Notes: generated by a model not told the origin, from the sequence alone. Counted from the stretch's first letter, positions 45,314-54,249 are shown. The stretch is 64,000 nt of DNA from Mycobacterium seoulense (GCF_010731595.1 NZ_AP022582.1:3906001-3970000); one strand, 5' to 3'. Numbers and translations are program-made.

Positions 45314-45907
45314 TCAGCGCAGGATTCCGCCGAGGATCGCGTCGAGGAGCCCGTCGAATTCCGTGGTCAGCGGTCGGGTCGCCCGCGTGCGGCTCAACAG
45401 CCGCAGCAGCAGAGTGCCGATCAACGCGTTCGCGACGGCGTCGATGTCGGCATCTGCCTGCAATTGACCGTCGTCGGCGGCTAGCCGCAGGCGGGCCAGC
45501 AGGCCGGCGTGCTGCGGGACGCTCAGCTGCTGGTCGAGCGCCTGGCTGTCGAACGTGCTGGCCGCGGCGGCGGCGATGAGCGCGCGAACAAGCGCCGCGC
45601 TCGCGGGGTCGGCGATGAACTCGGCGTGCTCCACCAGCCAGCACCGCAGGTCGGCCCGCAGGTCCCCGGTGTTGGGCACCTCGAACGAGCTGCCCCTGCC
45701 GTAGGCGTCCAGGACGGCATCCGCCACCAACGGCGCCTTCGACGACCAGCGCCGGTACACGGTCTTCTTGCCCACCTTGGCGCGGGTGGCCACCCCTTCC
45801 ATCGACAACTCGGCGTAGCTGCCGGCCGCCAGGAGCTCGCGGGTCGCCGCGAGGATCACGTCGTCCAGCTGCACGTCGCGTGGCCTGCCGCCCCTCGCCT
45901 CAGGCAT
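45314..45907 (-). CDS. TetR-family transcriptional regulator
   Basis: 197 residues. The N-terminal helix-turn-helix reads SMEGVATRAKVGKKTVYRRWSSK, a classic TetR motif. The C-terminal ligand domain resembles the TetR_C_16/33 type with SRTRATRPLTTE. It is divergent from the phosphotransferase gene, and a 33-bp near-perfect palindrome in the shared intergenic region is the obvious operator. Confidence 0.93.
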   Translation of the reverse strand: MPEARGGRPRDVQLDDVILAATRELLAAGSYAELSMEGVATRAKVGKKTVYRRWSSKAPLVADAVLDAYGRGSSFEVPNTGDLRADLRCWLVEHAEFIADPASAALVRALIAAAAASTFDSQALDQQLSVPQHAGLLARLRLAADDGQLQADADIDAVANALIGTLLLRLLSRTRATRPLTTEFDGLLDAILGGILR

Positions 45908-45972
45908 GGGGCGAGCTTAGATCAGCCCTGCCCTTCCGAAGGGTGCGTCGCATGCGGTAACTTGCGCTTCAA

Positions 45973-46005
45973 GCCAGTAACGACACGATCCGTGTCGTTA
46001 CTGGC
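45973..46005. promoter_or_regulatory. TetR operator palindrome between tetR and phosphotransferase genes
   Basis: Arms GCCAGTAACGACACG and CGTGTCGTTACTGGC are perfect 15-base inverted repeats separated by ATC. A TACCAT -10 candidate for the phosphotransferase gene starts two bases downstream (46007-46012), so the operator covers the -35 region. Repression of both divergent genes by the adjacent TetR is the simple prediction. Confidence 0.85.
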
Positions 46006-46031
46006 ATACCATCGCGACGACGGGACCCTGA

Positions 46032-47108
46032 GTGAGCACACTGCCTCTGACCGTGCCTCGGAGCTGGGACGAGATCACACCGGCCTGGATGTCGGCGGCC
46101 CTGGCCGAGCACCATCCGGGCGTCGTCATCGACGACGTGACCGTCGACCTCCGCGACGACGGCACCAATCGGCGCGCCCGGCTGGCCCTGACATATTCGG
46201 CCGGCACCGGCCCGGCCACGGTGTTCGTCAAGGCGGCAGACCCGGCGCACAAAGAGTTGATCCGGATGACCAGCGGGATGTTTCACGAGCCGCGACTGTT
46301 CTCCTCCGGCGTCGAACTGCCGCTCGAACACCCGGCCGTCTACATCGCTGTGATCGACGAAGACGCCTACGACTTCATCATGGTCATGGAGGATCTGAAC
46401 GCGCGCGCCGCCGACCCGCGCGATTCCCTGCGGCCGCTGAACCCGGAGCAGGCCGCCGCCGGGGTGCGAGCCCTGGGCCGAATGCACGGCCGCTACTGGG
46501 GCGCGCGGGTGCTGCGGCATCCCGGCCTCGCCTGGCTGGAGCCGTTCTTGCCCTTCGACGGGCTGCAGTACGCGCCGCTGCCCTCCGCTCTCGAGCGCCT
46601 CGACTCCGACACTCCCGCCGAAGTGCTGGAAATGACCATCGACCGACTCGTCGAGTCGGTGTGGAAGCCCTACATCCGGACGCTCACCAGATCGCCGCAG
46701 ACCTTGCTGCACGGCGATCCCCACATCGGCAACACCTACGTCACGCCCGACGGCGAGGTCGGGTTTCTCGACTGGCAGATGGCACGCCGCGGAAACTGGT
46801 CGCTCGACCTCGGCTACTTCCTGCAGGGCGCCCTGACGGTCGAGGAACGCCGGAAACACGAGCGCGACCTCCTCGAGGAATACCGCAACGCGTTGGCGCT
46901 GCCGGACGCCGAGCTGCCGTCGCCCGACGAGCTGTGGCTGCGCTACCGGGCGTCGGTCGCCCACGGGCTGACGCTGTGGCTTTGCACGGCCAGCGCCGGC
47001 GGCGGGCTGTGGCAACGCGTCGAGGTCGCCGTCGCACTGGCGCAGCGGTACGCGATCGCCTTCGGCGACTTGGAGAGCGCGGCGGCGATCGCCGCCATCG
47101 CGGGCTGA
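46032..47108 (+). CDS. Aminoglycoside-phosphotransferase-family kinase
   Basis: 358-residue APH/choline-kinase fold protein. The catalytic loop is LLHGDPHIGNTY (HxDxxxxN), followed by the metal-binding FLDWQMA. The N-terminal ATP-binding lobe contains ATVFVKAADP. Members phosphorylate small-molecule hydroxyls; many mycobacterial copies have unknown substrates and do not give antibiotic resistance. GTG start at 46032. Control by the divergent TetR through the 45973 palindrome suggests substrate-induced expression. Confidence 0.86.
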   Translation: MSTLPLTVPRSWDEITPAWMSAALAEHHPGVVIDDVTVDLRDDGTNRRARLALTYSAGTGPATVFVKAADPAHKELIRMTSGMFHEPRLFSSGVELPLEHPAVYIAVIDEDAYDFIMVMEDLNARAADPRDSLRPLNPEQAAAGVRALGRMHGRYWGARVLRHPGLAWLEPFLPFDGLQYAPLPSALERLDSDTPAEVLEMTIDRLVESVWKPYIRTLTRSPQTLLHGDPHIGNTYVTPDGEVGFLDWQMARRGNWSLDLGYFLQGALTVEERRKHERDLLEEYRNALALPDAELPSPDELWLRYRASVAHGLTLWLCTASAGGGLWQRVEVAVALAQRYAIAFGDLESAAAIAAIAG

Positions 47109-47118
47109 TCGTACGAAG

Positions 47119-47280
47119 CTAGTCGGGCGGGTCGGGGGGATCCGGGGCGGCCGGCGGAACGGGCGGCGCGTCCCCGAGATATTTGCGGAGCCGAAGCAGT
47201 TGGTTCACCACCATGCCGATGCCGAGCAGCATCAGCCCCACCACTATCGCGACCACAATTGCGGCGCTCACAACCTCCAT
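47119..47280 (-). CDS. Small membrane protein (53 aa)
   Basis: Short frame starting at the ATG at 47280. Residues 5-26 form one hydrophobic helix (AAIVVAIVVGLMLLGIGMV), followed by a basic segment (RLRKY) and a tail made almost only of Pro, Asp and Ala. This is the usual pattern for small single-pass mycobacterial proteins with the tail in the cytoplasm. It ends ten bases from the phosphotransferase stop. No clear ribosome site. Function unknown. Confidence 0.65.
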   Translation of the reverse strand: MEVVSAAIVVAIVVGLMLLGIGMVVNQLLRLRKYLGDAPPVPPAAPDPPDPPD

Positions 47281-47332
47281 GATGGCAGGGTGGGGGTTTC
47301 AACATCTCCCTTTGCTGGGTAGCCACACCGGC

Positions 47333-47506
47333 ATGAGCAACGAGGACAAGCTGAAGAACAAGATCGAGGACCTGGGCGGCCGGGCCAAAGAAGCCATCGG
47401 CAAGGCGACCGGGGACCACGACACCAGGGACGAGGGCCGGGCGGACCAAGCGAAGTCCAGCCTGAAGGACGCCGGTGAAAAGGTGAAAGACGCGTTCAAG
47501 AAGTGA
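47333..47506 (+). CDS. CsbD-family stress protein
   Basis: 57 residues, all charged helix: DKLKNKIEDLGGRAKEAIGK followed by GRADQAKSSLKDAGEKVKDA, the CsbD family pattern. CsbD proteins are small, disordered and induced by general stress in many bacteria; their action is unknown. Its TGA overlaps the GTG of the downstream cutinase gene, an unexpected partner. Confidence 0.9.
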   Translation: MSNEDKLKNKIEDLGGRAKEAIGKATGDHDTRDEGRADQAKSSLKDAGEKVKDAFKK

Positions 47507-48207
47507 GCAGGCTCGCCGGGCTGCGCCGGCTGTCGGCGCTCGTCGGACTGGCGGTGCTGGTGGGCGGTGCGCTGGTGGCCAGCGCGCCCAGCCCCTCGGC
47601 GTCCGCCGACCCGTGTCCCGACGTGGAGGTGGTGTTCGCCCGCGGGTCGGGCGAGCCGCCCGGTATCGGGGGCATCGGCGGGTCGTTCGTGGACGCGCTG
47701 CGCTCGGAGCTCGGCTCGCGGTCGCTCGGGGTGTATGCCGTGAATTACCCCGCCAGCACCGACTTTTCGAGTCCCAACTTTCCACTGACGGTCATCGACG
47801 GCATCCGTGACGCCAGCGCGCACGTCGAAGCCACCGCCAAGAACTGCCCCAACACCCGGGAGGTGCTCGGCGGGTACTCGCAGGGCGCGGCCCTGGCCGG
47901 GTATGTCACCTCGGCGGTCGTCCCGGCGGGCGTGCCCGCGTCCGCCGTGCCGGCGCCCATGCCGCCGGACGTGGCGAATCACGTCGCCGCGGTCACCCTG
48001 TTCGGAACGCCGTCGGGCGACTTCCTGCAGAAGTATCACGCCCCGCCGCTCGCGATCGGTCCGCTGTATCAGCCCAAGACCCTGGAGCTGTGCGCCCAGG
48101 GCGATCCCGTGTGCGGCAGTGGCAACGGCGACTTTGCCGCGCACGTCTCCTACGGGGTGAACGGCATGACAACCCAGGCCGCCAACTTCGCCTCCAGTCA
48201 CCTGTAG
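47503..48207 (+). CDS. Secreted cutinase-family serine esterase (second copy)
   Basis: 234 residues with an N-terminal signal sequence ending near ASADP. Oxyanion region DVEVVFARGSG, nucleophile Ser126 in GGYSQGA, Cys pairs CPDV/NCPN and CAQGDPVCG, and His in DFAAHVSY. It is paralogous to the cutinase at 43310, with shared opening motifs, but carries an extra Pro-rich loop (VPAGVPASAVPAPMPP) before the acid residue. Corresponds by position to the Rv3724 cutinase. Translationally coupled to csbD. Confidence 0.92.
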   Translation: MSRLAGLRRLSALVGLAVLVGGALVASAPSPSASADPCPDVEVVFARGSGEPPGIGGIGGSFVDALRSELGSRSLGVYAVNYPASTDFSSPNFPLTVIDGIRDASAHVEATAKNCPNTREVLGGYSQGAALAGYVTSAVVPAGVPASAVPAPMPPDVANHVAAVTLFGTPSGDFLQKYHAPPLAIGPLYQPKTLELCAQGDPVCGSGNGDFAAHVSYGVNGMTTQAANFASSHL

Positions 48208-48234
48208 GCCGGACGGTCCTGCAAAGATCGCACC

Positions 48235-49233
48235 ATGCGCGTTCTGATCACAGGCGGTACGGGATTCGTCGGCGGATGGACGGCCAAGGCCATCGCCGAC
48301 GCAGGGCACTCCATCCGATTTCTGGTGCGCAACCCCGGCAAGCTGGAGACCTCGGTGGCCAAGCTGGGCGTCGACGTGTCCGACTTCGCCGTCGCCGACA
48401 TCACCGACCGGATCGCCGTGCGCAAGGCCCTGGACGGATGCGAGGCGGTCGTGCACAGCGCCGCGCTGGTCGCCACCGACCCGCGCCAGACGATGCAGAT
48501 GCTGACCACCAACATGCAGGGCGCCCAGAATGTCCTCGGTCAGTCGGTCGAGTTGGGCCTGGACCCCATCGTTCACGTGTCCAGCTTCACCGCGCTCTTC
48601 CACCCGAACCTCGAGACGTTGACCGCGGACCTGGCGGTGGTCGGCGGGGCCGACGGGTACGGCACGTCCAAGGCGCAGGTCGACATCTATGCCCGGGGTC
48701 TGCAGGACGCCGGCGCGCCGGTGAACATCACCTATCCCGGCATGGTGCTCGGCCCGCCGGTCGGCGACCAGTTCGGCGAGGCCGGCGAGGGGGTCAGGGC
48801 GGCCGTGCAGATGCACGCGATCCCGGGCCGCAGCGCGGCGTGGTTGATCGTCGACGTCCGCGACCTGGCCGCGTTGCATGCGGCGCTGCTGGAACCGGGG
48901 CGCGGCCCGCGCCGCTACACCGCGGGTGGCCACCGGGTGCCCGCGGCCGAGCTGGCGGCCATGCTCGGCGAGGTTGCCGGGACGCCCATGGTGTCCGTCC
49001 CGATTCCCGACACCGCGCTGCGCGTGGCGGGCGCGGTGCTGGACAGGGCCGGCCGCTTCCTGCCGTTCGACACGCCCTTCACGTGGGCCGGGATGCAGTA
49101 CTACACGCAGATGCCGGCATCCGACGATTCACCCAGCGAACGCGAGCTCGGCATCAAGTACCGGGATCCGCAGGAGACCGTGGCGGACACGCTGGCGGCG
49201 TACCGCGCGGCGAGCGGCCAAACCTCGGCCTGA
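48235..49233 (+). CDS. NAD-dependent epimerase/dehydratase (Rv3725 homolog)
   Basis: 332-residue extended SDR protein. The N-terminal MRVLITGGTGFVGGW binds the dinucleotide, VHVSSFTALF provides the serine region, and DGYGTSKAQVD the catalytic Tyr-x-x-x-Lys. Members reduce or epimerise sugars, steroids or dihydroflavonol-like ketones; the substrate is not predictable here. It follows the cutinase gene by 27 bp, so read-through is likely. Confidence 0.88.
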   Translation: MRVLITGGTGFVGGWTAKAIADAGHSIRFLVRNPGKLETSVAKLGVDVSDFAVADITDRIAVRKALDGCEAVVHSAALVATDPRQTMQMLTTNMQGAQNVLGQSVELGLDPIVHVSSFTALFHPNLETLTADLAVVGGADGYGTSKAQVDIYARGLQDAGAPVNITYPGMVLGPPVGDQFGEAGEGVRAAVQMHAIPGRSAAWLIVDVRDLAALHAALLEPGRGPRRYTAGGHRVPAAELAAMLGEVAGTPMVSVPIPDTALRVAGAVLDRAGRFLPFDTPFTWAGMQYYTQMPASDDSPSERELGIKYRDPQETVADTLAAYRAASGQTSA

Positions 49234-49363
49234 GGGACTTACGACTGCCGTAACGGGGCCCTAATGCCCTCGTGAGCCCTGGTGCACGGAGAGAACATCG
49301 CCGTAACGTTCGGACTCCCGCGCGCGCGGGCCGGGTGCCAGGATTGCGCATCGGAGGTACGGC

Positions 49364-50767
49364 ATGACGAAACCGATTCCGCCCCTGGATCTTTCATGGC
49401 TGTTGATCGAGTCGCCGGCCGGCACCACGCATGTCGGCGCCATGCTGTTGTTCAAGAAGCCGGCCGGCCGCGCGCCCATAGTGCGCGAGATCGTGGAGGC
49501 CTACCGGGCATGCACGCCGGCGCCGCCCTTCAACTACGTCCCGGAGCTACTCGGTCTGGGCGCGCCCCATTTCCGGGAGGTGACGCACTGGGACCCCCAC
49601 TACCACGTCGGACACCTGGCCCTCCCCGCTCGCTCCTCTTACGAGGACCTGCTGCGGCTCGTCGCCGACCTGCACGAGCCACAACTCGACCGGGACCGGC
49701 CGCTTTTTCGGTGCTGGGTTATCGATGGGGTGCCGGACGGCATGTTCGCGATCTACACCAAGACCCATCACTCGATCATCGACGGCGAATCCGGCCTCAA
49801 GCTTCTCTACGCCGGGCTGAGCACGACCGCGGAGCGCACGGTCCCGACACCCGCATTCGCGTTGGGCGCACCGGAACCCACTCCGCACCCGCCGACGCCC
49901 CTCACCTCGCGGATCGCCGACTCGATTCGCGGGACCGTCACGCAGGTCGAGGCGCTCAACCAGATCTCGGTCGGCGCGCTGCGCAAAGTGCTCGCGAGTC
50001 TCTTCCGATCGCATCTGGAGGGCAGTCTGCCGTTTGGGGCGCAGCACGCCCCGACCAACGCTCCGCTGCAGATCGGGCGAAGCTTCGCGACGCTTTCCCT
50101 GCCGCTCGAAGAGATGCATGAGATCGGCCGTCGCCTCGGGGCGACCCTGAACGACGTGGCGGTCACCGTCGTCGACGCCGGGCTGCATGCCTACCTACGC
50201 GAGACGGACCGGGCCTTCGCGCACCGCTTCATCGCGATGTGTCCGGTGTCGCTGCGCGCCGGCGGGGACACGGCGATCGGCACGCGAGTGTCGGCGGTGT
50301 TCCCGCGGCTCGGAGAGCCTCAGGCGAGCATGTCGGAACGGATCCACCAGGTGGTCGACTCGGTCGCGGCGTGCAAGAAAGAACTCGGCCGCATGTCCAG
50401 CGAGGCGGCGCTGACCTATGCGGCCGGGCTGGTCGCGCTCGCCGGCCTGGGTTCGTCCACACACCTGGACCGCGTCGCCCACCCGGCGTGCAACCTCGTC
50501 ATCTCCAATGTGGCGGGCGCCAAGGAGATCCGATACCTCAACGGCGCACGCCTGCTGGGCATCTACCCGGTTTCCGCCCTCGCGGCCTCGATCGGACTCA
50601 ACGCCACCTTCGCGTCCTACCACGACAGCATGGACTTCGGCTTCGTCGCCAACGCCGCGGCACTCGGTGACCTACCGCTCCTCGCGCGGTGCACGCGGCG
50701 GGCCTACGCAGAGCTGAAAGGGGCGGCGGGATTGCAACCGGCGGGTCAAAAGTCGGCCACCGTGTAG
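49364..50767 (+). CDS. Wax ester synthase/diacylglycerol acyltransferase (WS/DGAT)
   Basis: 467-residue acyl-CoA-dependent acyltransferase. The catalytic HHxxxDG motif is HHSIIDG (His135 first). The conserved N-terminus is PLDLSWLLIES and the C-terminal family block is NLVISNVAGAKE. The fold is the same as NRPS condensation domains. These enzymes make triacylglycerol or wax esters; mycobacteria carry many. ATG at 49364 with GGAGGT upstream. Twelve bases separate it from the zinc dehydrogenase gene, so they form an operon. Confidence 0.93.
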   Translation: MTKPIPPLDLSWLLIESPAGTTHVGAMLLFKKPAGRAPIVREIVEAYRACTPAPPFNYVPELLGLGAPHFREVTHWDPHYHVGHLALPARSSYEDLLRLVADLHEPQLDRDRPLFRCWVIDGVPDGMFAIYTKTHHSIIDGESGLKLLYAGLSTTAERTVPTPAFALGAPEPTPHPPTPLTSRIADSIRGTVTQVEALNQISVGALRKVLASLFRSHLEGSLPFGAQHAPTNAPLQIGRSFATLSLPLEEMHEIGRRLGATLNDVAVTVVDAGLHAYLRETDRAFAHRFIAMCPVSLRAGGDTAIGTRVSAVFPRLGEPQASMSERIHQVVDSVAACKKELGRMSSEAALTYAAGLVALAGLGSSTHLDRVAHPACNLVISNVAGAKEIRYLNGARLLGIYPVSALAASIGLNATFASYHDSMDFGFVANAAALGDLPLLARCTRRAYAELKGAAGLQPAGQKSATV

Positions 50768-50779
50768 GAGGATCGACGG

Positions 50780-51943
50780 ATGAAGAGCGTGACGTGCACC
50801 AACGCAAAGCTCGAAGTAATCGACGCCCCGACGCCGACCCCCGCCAAGGGGCAGTTATTGCTCGACGTCCTGCGGTGCGGCATCTGCGGATCGGATCTGC
50901 ACGCACGCCGGCACTGCGACGAACTCGCCGACGTGATGGCCGAGTCGGGATATGACGCGTTCATGCGATCGGATCAGCAGGTGGTGTTCGGTCACGAATT
51001 CTGCGGCGAGGTGCTCGATCACGGTCCCGGCACTCGCAAGGCCCCGCGGCCCGGCACGCGCGTCGTGGCCCTGCCGCTGCTGCGGCGCGGCAAAGAAGTG
51101 CACGGGATCGGGCTGTCCACCATGGCGCCGGGCGCCTACGCCGAGCAGCTTCTGGTCGAGCAGTCCCTGACGTTCGCCGTCCCGAACGGGTTGCCCCCCG
51201 AGACGGCGGCGCTGACCGAGCCGATGGCCGTCGGGTGGCACGCCGTCCGGCGCGGCGAGGTGAAGAAGGGTGACGTCGCGATCGTCATCGGTTGCGGGCC
51301 AATCGGTCTCGCGGTGATCTGCATGCTCAAGGCACACGGGGTGCGCACGGTGATCGCCAGCGACTTCTCGCCGGGGCGGCGCGCGCTGGCGACGGCGTGC
51401 GGGGCCGATATCGTCGTCGACCCCGCGCGGGACTCCCCGTACGCAACCGAGGCGGGACGCAAGCATCTGCAAGGCATCCTGGAGGCGTTCGACCTGGCCG
51501 TCGGGACGATCGAGAAGCTGCAGCGGCTGCGGCTGCCGTGGTGGCACGTGTGGCGCGCCGCCGACGCGATCGGCGCCGCAACGCCCAAGCATCCCGTCGT
51601 CTTCGAATGCGTCGGCGTCCCGGGCATCATCGACGACATCATTGCCCATGCGCCGCTGTTCTCGCGCGTCGTTGTCGTCGGCGTCTGCATGGGCGCCGAC
51701 CGCATTCGACCGGCCATGGCGATCAACAAAGAAATCGACCTGCGGTTCGTGCTCGGCTACACGCCGCTGGAGTTCCGCGACACCCTGCATATGCTCGCCG
51801 ACGGAAAGGTCAACGTGACGCCGCTGATCACGGGGACGGTCGGGTTGTCCGGCGTCGAAGCCGCGTTCGATGCGCTCGCCGACCCCGAGACGCACGCGAA
51901 GATCCTGATCGACCCCAAGAGCGACGCTATCCGGCCGGTTTGA
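50780..51943 (+). CDS. Zinc-dependent alcohol dehydrogenase family protein (Rv3726 homolog)
   Basis: 387-residue medium-chain dehydrogenase. The catalytic zinc site has GICGSDLHAR (Cys36) and VVFGHEFCGEV (His-Glu), and the Rossmann motif is VIGCGPIGLAVI. The usual structural-zinc cysteine cluster is absent. An insertion around WWHVWRAADAIG is typical of this mycobacterial subfamily. A GTGTAGGAGG ribosome site precedes the ATG. Likely substrate is an alcohol or sugar alcohol; not determined. Confidence 0.9.
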   Translation: MKSVTCTNAKLEVIDAPTPTPAKGQLLLDVLRCGICGSDLHARRHCDELADVMAESGYDAFMRSDQQVVFGHEFCGEVLDHGPGTRKAPRPGTRVVALPLLRRGKEVHGIGLSTMAPGAYAEQLLVEQSLTFAVPNGLPPETAALTEPMAVGWHAVRRGEVKKGDVAIVIGCGPIGLAVICMLKAHGVRTVIASDFSPGRRALATACGADIVVDPARDSPYATEAGRKHLQGILEAFDLAVGTIEKLQRLRLPWWHVWRAADAIGAATPKHPVVFECVGVPGIIDDIIAHAPLFSRVVVVGVCMGADRIRPAMAINKEIDLRFVLGYTPLEFRDTLHMLADGKVNVTPLITGTVGLSGVEAAFDALADPETHAKILIDPKSDAIRPV

Positions 51944-52313
51944 TCTCCAGGCCGACGTGCACCTTGTCGATGCCGCCGCGCACGATCGAGTGCGCGTAGA
52001 ACCACCACGCGTGGTACCAGTACCGCCTGAGCACGGCGTTGTAGACGCGCCGCGTCTCGGACTTCGGCAGGACTCGGGCGACGCCCTCGACCGCTTCGCT
52101 CTTGGGTTTGCCCAACGCGGCGCTCTTGGCGAGGGTCACCCGGGGCGTGTTGTTGATCCGCTTGGTCTTCCACGACCCGTCGTCGGTGATCACCAGCAGC
52201 GTGTCGCCGTCGGGCACACCCCAGATCGGTGTCGGCTTGGGGCGGCCGTCCTTGGTGAACGTCGTCAGCAGCAGGTACTTCGATTGGATGACGTCGGCGA
52301 AAGTGGGAGGCAC
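51927..52313 (-). CDS. PPOX-class F420/FMN-dependent oxidoreductase
   Basis: 128-residue split-barrel flavin/deazaflavin protein (pyridoxamine-phosphate-oxidase-like) with KYLLLTTFTKDGRPKPTPIWGV, characteristic of actinobacterial F420-binding family members. GTG at 52313 is preferred because GGAAGGAAGG precedes it; an in-frame start at 52361 would place the site inside the gene. The 3' end overlaps the convergent dehydrogenase by 17 bp. It is divergent from the TetR gene, whose operator lies about 90 bp upstream and may control it too. Confidence 0.87.
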   Translation of the reverse strand: MPPTFADVIQSKYLLLTTFTKDGRPKPTPIWGVPDGDTLLVITDDGSWKTKRINNTPRVTLAKSAALGKPKSEAVEGVARVLPKSETRRVYNAVLRRYWYHAWWFYAHSIVRGGIDKVHVGLEIKPAG

Positions 52314-52392
52314 GGCCTTCCTTCCGTTACGTGACTGTTGGTAACCCAATTCCCCGATCACACCACTTCCTAATCCTGCGACCCCGCCACGC

Positions 52393-52415
52393 TAGACTCT
52401 TGGGCGATCGCCCAA
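52393..52415. promoter_or_regulatory. TetR promoter and operator, copy 1
   Basis: -10 element TAGACT (52393-52398) is followed by the perfect 16-base palindrome TTGGGCGATCGCCCAA (52400-52415). The expected transcription start (about 52405) lies at the palindrome centre. The same palindrome recurs at the P450 promoter. Confidence 0.85.
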
Positions 52416-52455
52416 CCGCCCGCACGTCACGGTCCACCGACAGGAAGTCAACACC

Positions 52456-53040
52456 ATGACCGCCTCCCAACGACCGAGGGCGCGGGATTCCACGACCCGC
52501 GACATGCTGATCGGCGCGACGATCCAGGTCATGGTCGACGAGGGCTACGCCGCGGCGACGTCTCGCCGGGTGGCGGCGCAAGCCGGCGTCAAACCGGCCT
52601 TGGTGCACTACTACTTCCCCACCATGGACGAGCTCTTCCTGAACGTCTTCCGGCGCGGAGCTGAGGCCTACCTGGAGCGCCAACAGCAGGCGCTGGCCTC
52701 CGACCGCCCCCTGCACGCGTTCTGGGACACGCTCATCGAACCGAAGGACACCCGCCTGCTGCTGGAGTTCATGGGGCTGGCCAACCATCGCAAGGAGATC
52801 AGGGCCGAGATCGCGGCCTGGTTCCAGCGGTGGCGCGAAATGCAGATCACCGCACTGAATTTCATCGTCCGCGAACACGACCTGGACACCGGCGACTTTC
52901 CACCGGCCGGCATCGCGGTCATCATCGCCGCGGTCGGCCGCATGCTGATCCTGGAGCAGGCACTCGGCGCCACGACCGGCCACTCCGAGGCCGTCGCGCT
53001 GGTGAACCGTTTCGTCGACCGATTCGAGATGCCGAGTTAA
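52456..53040 (+). CDS. TetR-family transcriptional regulator
   Basis: 194 residues. The helix-turn-helix region TSRRVAAQAGVKPALVHYYFPTMDEL is a standard TetR DNA-binding motif. Start ATG at 52456 with AGGAAG upstream. The gene converges on the P450 gene with six bases between stops. The shared palindrome at both promoters makes it the likely repressor of itself and of the P450, and possibly of the divergent PPOX and isochorismatase genes. The ligand is unknown; it could be the P450 substrate. Confidence 0.93.
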   Translation: MTASQRPRARDSTTRDMLIGATIQVMVDEGYAAATSRRVAAQAGVKPALVHYYFPTMDELFLNVFRRGAEAYLERQQQALASDRPLHAFWDTLIEPKDTRLLLEFMGLANHRKEIRAEIAAWFQRWREMQITALNFIVREHDLDTGDFPPAGIAVIIAAVGRMLILEQALGATTGHSEAVALVNRFVDRFEMPS

Positions 53041-53046
53041 CCCGGG

Positions 53047-54249
53047 TCAGGGCAACACGATCCGCAACCGCTCCCAGCCGCGCACGGTCGACGTCGAGGC
53101 CAGTCGCGCCGTGTCGTAGTCGATACCCCAGTCGGGCCAACGGTTGAGAATCTCGTCCAGCGCGACGCGGCCCTCGAGGCGGGCCAGGTTGGCGCCGAGG
53201 CAGTAGTGCACACCCTTGCCGAACGTGATGTGTGAGATGTTGTCGCGACGGATGTTGTAGGTGTCGGGATCGGTGTAGCGGCGGTGGTCGCGGTTTGCCG
53301 CGCCGAACAGGAGCAGCATGGCGCTGCCGGCCGGAACCGTCGTGCCGTAACACTCGAAATCCCGTGCCATCCAGCGGGCGACGTGCGGGCCGGTCGGTTC
53401 GAAGCGCAGTGTCTCGTCGACGGTGCGGGTGAGCAGCGACCGATCCTCGTAGACCGCGCGCCGCTGGTCGGGGTGCTCGGCGAGCACCTTGGCCAGCCAG
53501 CCGATCAGGCGGCCGGTCGTCTCGTTGCCCGCCCCGGCGACCACCTGGGTGTAGTGCAGCACCTCCTTGCGGGTCAGCTTGCGGTGCACACCGTCCTCGT
53601 CGTCGAATTCGACGTTGAGCAGCGTTGTCATCAGATCGTCGGAGGGATTCTTCGACCGCCATTCCACGTAGTCGGCGTAGATCCGGCCGTCGGCGATGGA
53701 GTCGGCGTCGGCGACCTTGAGCGGTGCGCCCGGTTTGGTGCGCAGGTTGGCGTCGTTGGCGTCGCGGACCGAGACCTGCTCGGACTCCGGGATTCCCAAC
53801 AGCATCCCGATCACCCGCATCGGCATCATCGAGGCCAGCTCCGCGATGATGTCGAAGCCCCCGGATCCGACGAGCGGGTCCAGACACCGCACGCAGTATC
53901 GGCGAATCTGGTCCTCGAGCGCGGCCATCCGGCGCGGGGTGAACACGCGCGACATCAGGCCGCGCAGCCTGGTGTGCTCGGGCGGATCCTGGAACATCAT
54001 CACCCCGCCGGGCATGTCGAATTTCGACTGGATGAGCTCGAGGATGTCGCTGCGCTTGTTGGAGAACGTCTCCCAATTCGCCAGCGCCCGTTCGACATCG
54101 GAATGCCTTGACAACGCCCAGAAGTCGTAGCGCTCGTTGTAGTAGATCGGCGCCTCTTCACGCAACCGCGCGTAGGTCGGGTAGGGGTCGGCAATGATGC
54201 CGGTGTCGTAGGGGTCGTAGTAGACGGCCGTGTCGTTGGTGACGGTCAT
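53047..54249 (-). CDS. Cytochrome P450
   Basis: Soluble bacterial P450, 400 residues. I-helix AGAGNETTGR (oxygen activation), ETLRFEP (ExxR) and heme-binding FGKGVHYCLGANLAR (Cys350). It needs ferredoxin and reductase partners, none of which is adjacent. Start ATG at 54249 with GGAGGTGGAG upstream. The promoter carries the same palindrome as the neighbouring TetR gene, with TAATTT as -10 on the minus strand. Substrate unknown; lipids and sterols are common for mycobacterial P450s. Confidence 0.95.
   Translation of the reverse strand: MTVTNDTAVYYDPYDTGIIADPYPTYARLREEAPIYYNERYDFWALSRHSDVERALANWETFSNKRSDILELIQSKFDMPGGVMMFQDPPEHTRLRGLMSRVFTPRRMAALEDQIRRYCVRCLDPLVGSGGFDIIAELASMMPMRVIGMLLGIPESEQVSVRDANDANLRTKPGAPLKVADADSIADGRIYADYVEWRSKNPSDDLMTTLLNVEFDDEDGVHRKLTRKEVLHYTQVVAGAGNETTGRLIGWLAKVLAEHPDQRRAVYEDRSLLTRTVDETLRFEPTGPHVARWMARDFECYGTTVPAGSAMLLLFGAANRDHRRYTDPDTYNIRRDNISHITFGKGVHYCLGANLARLEGRVALDEILNRWPDWGIDYDTARLASTSTVRGWERLRIVLP

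Noticed and set aside
46032..47108. Antibiotic-resistance aminoglycoside kinase
   Set aside because: The fold is right, but this branch is widespread in actinobacteria with unknown substrates; nothing points to a drug substrate.
48223..48228. Leaderless promoter (AAAGAT) before the epimerase gene at 48235
   Set aside because: The hexamer lacks the TA of the TANNNT consensus; read-through from the cutinase gene 27 bp upstream is enough.
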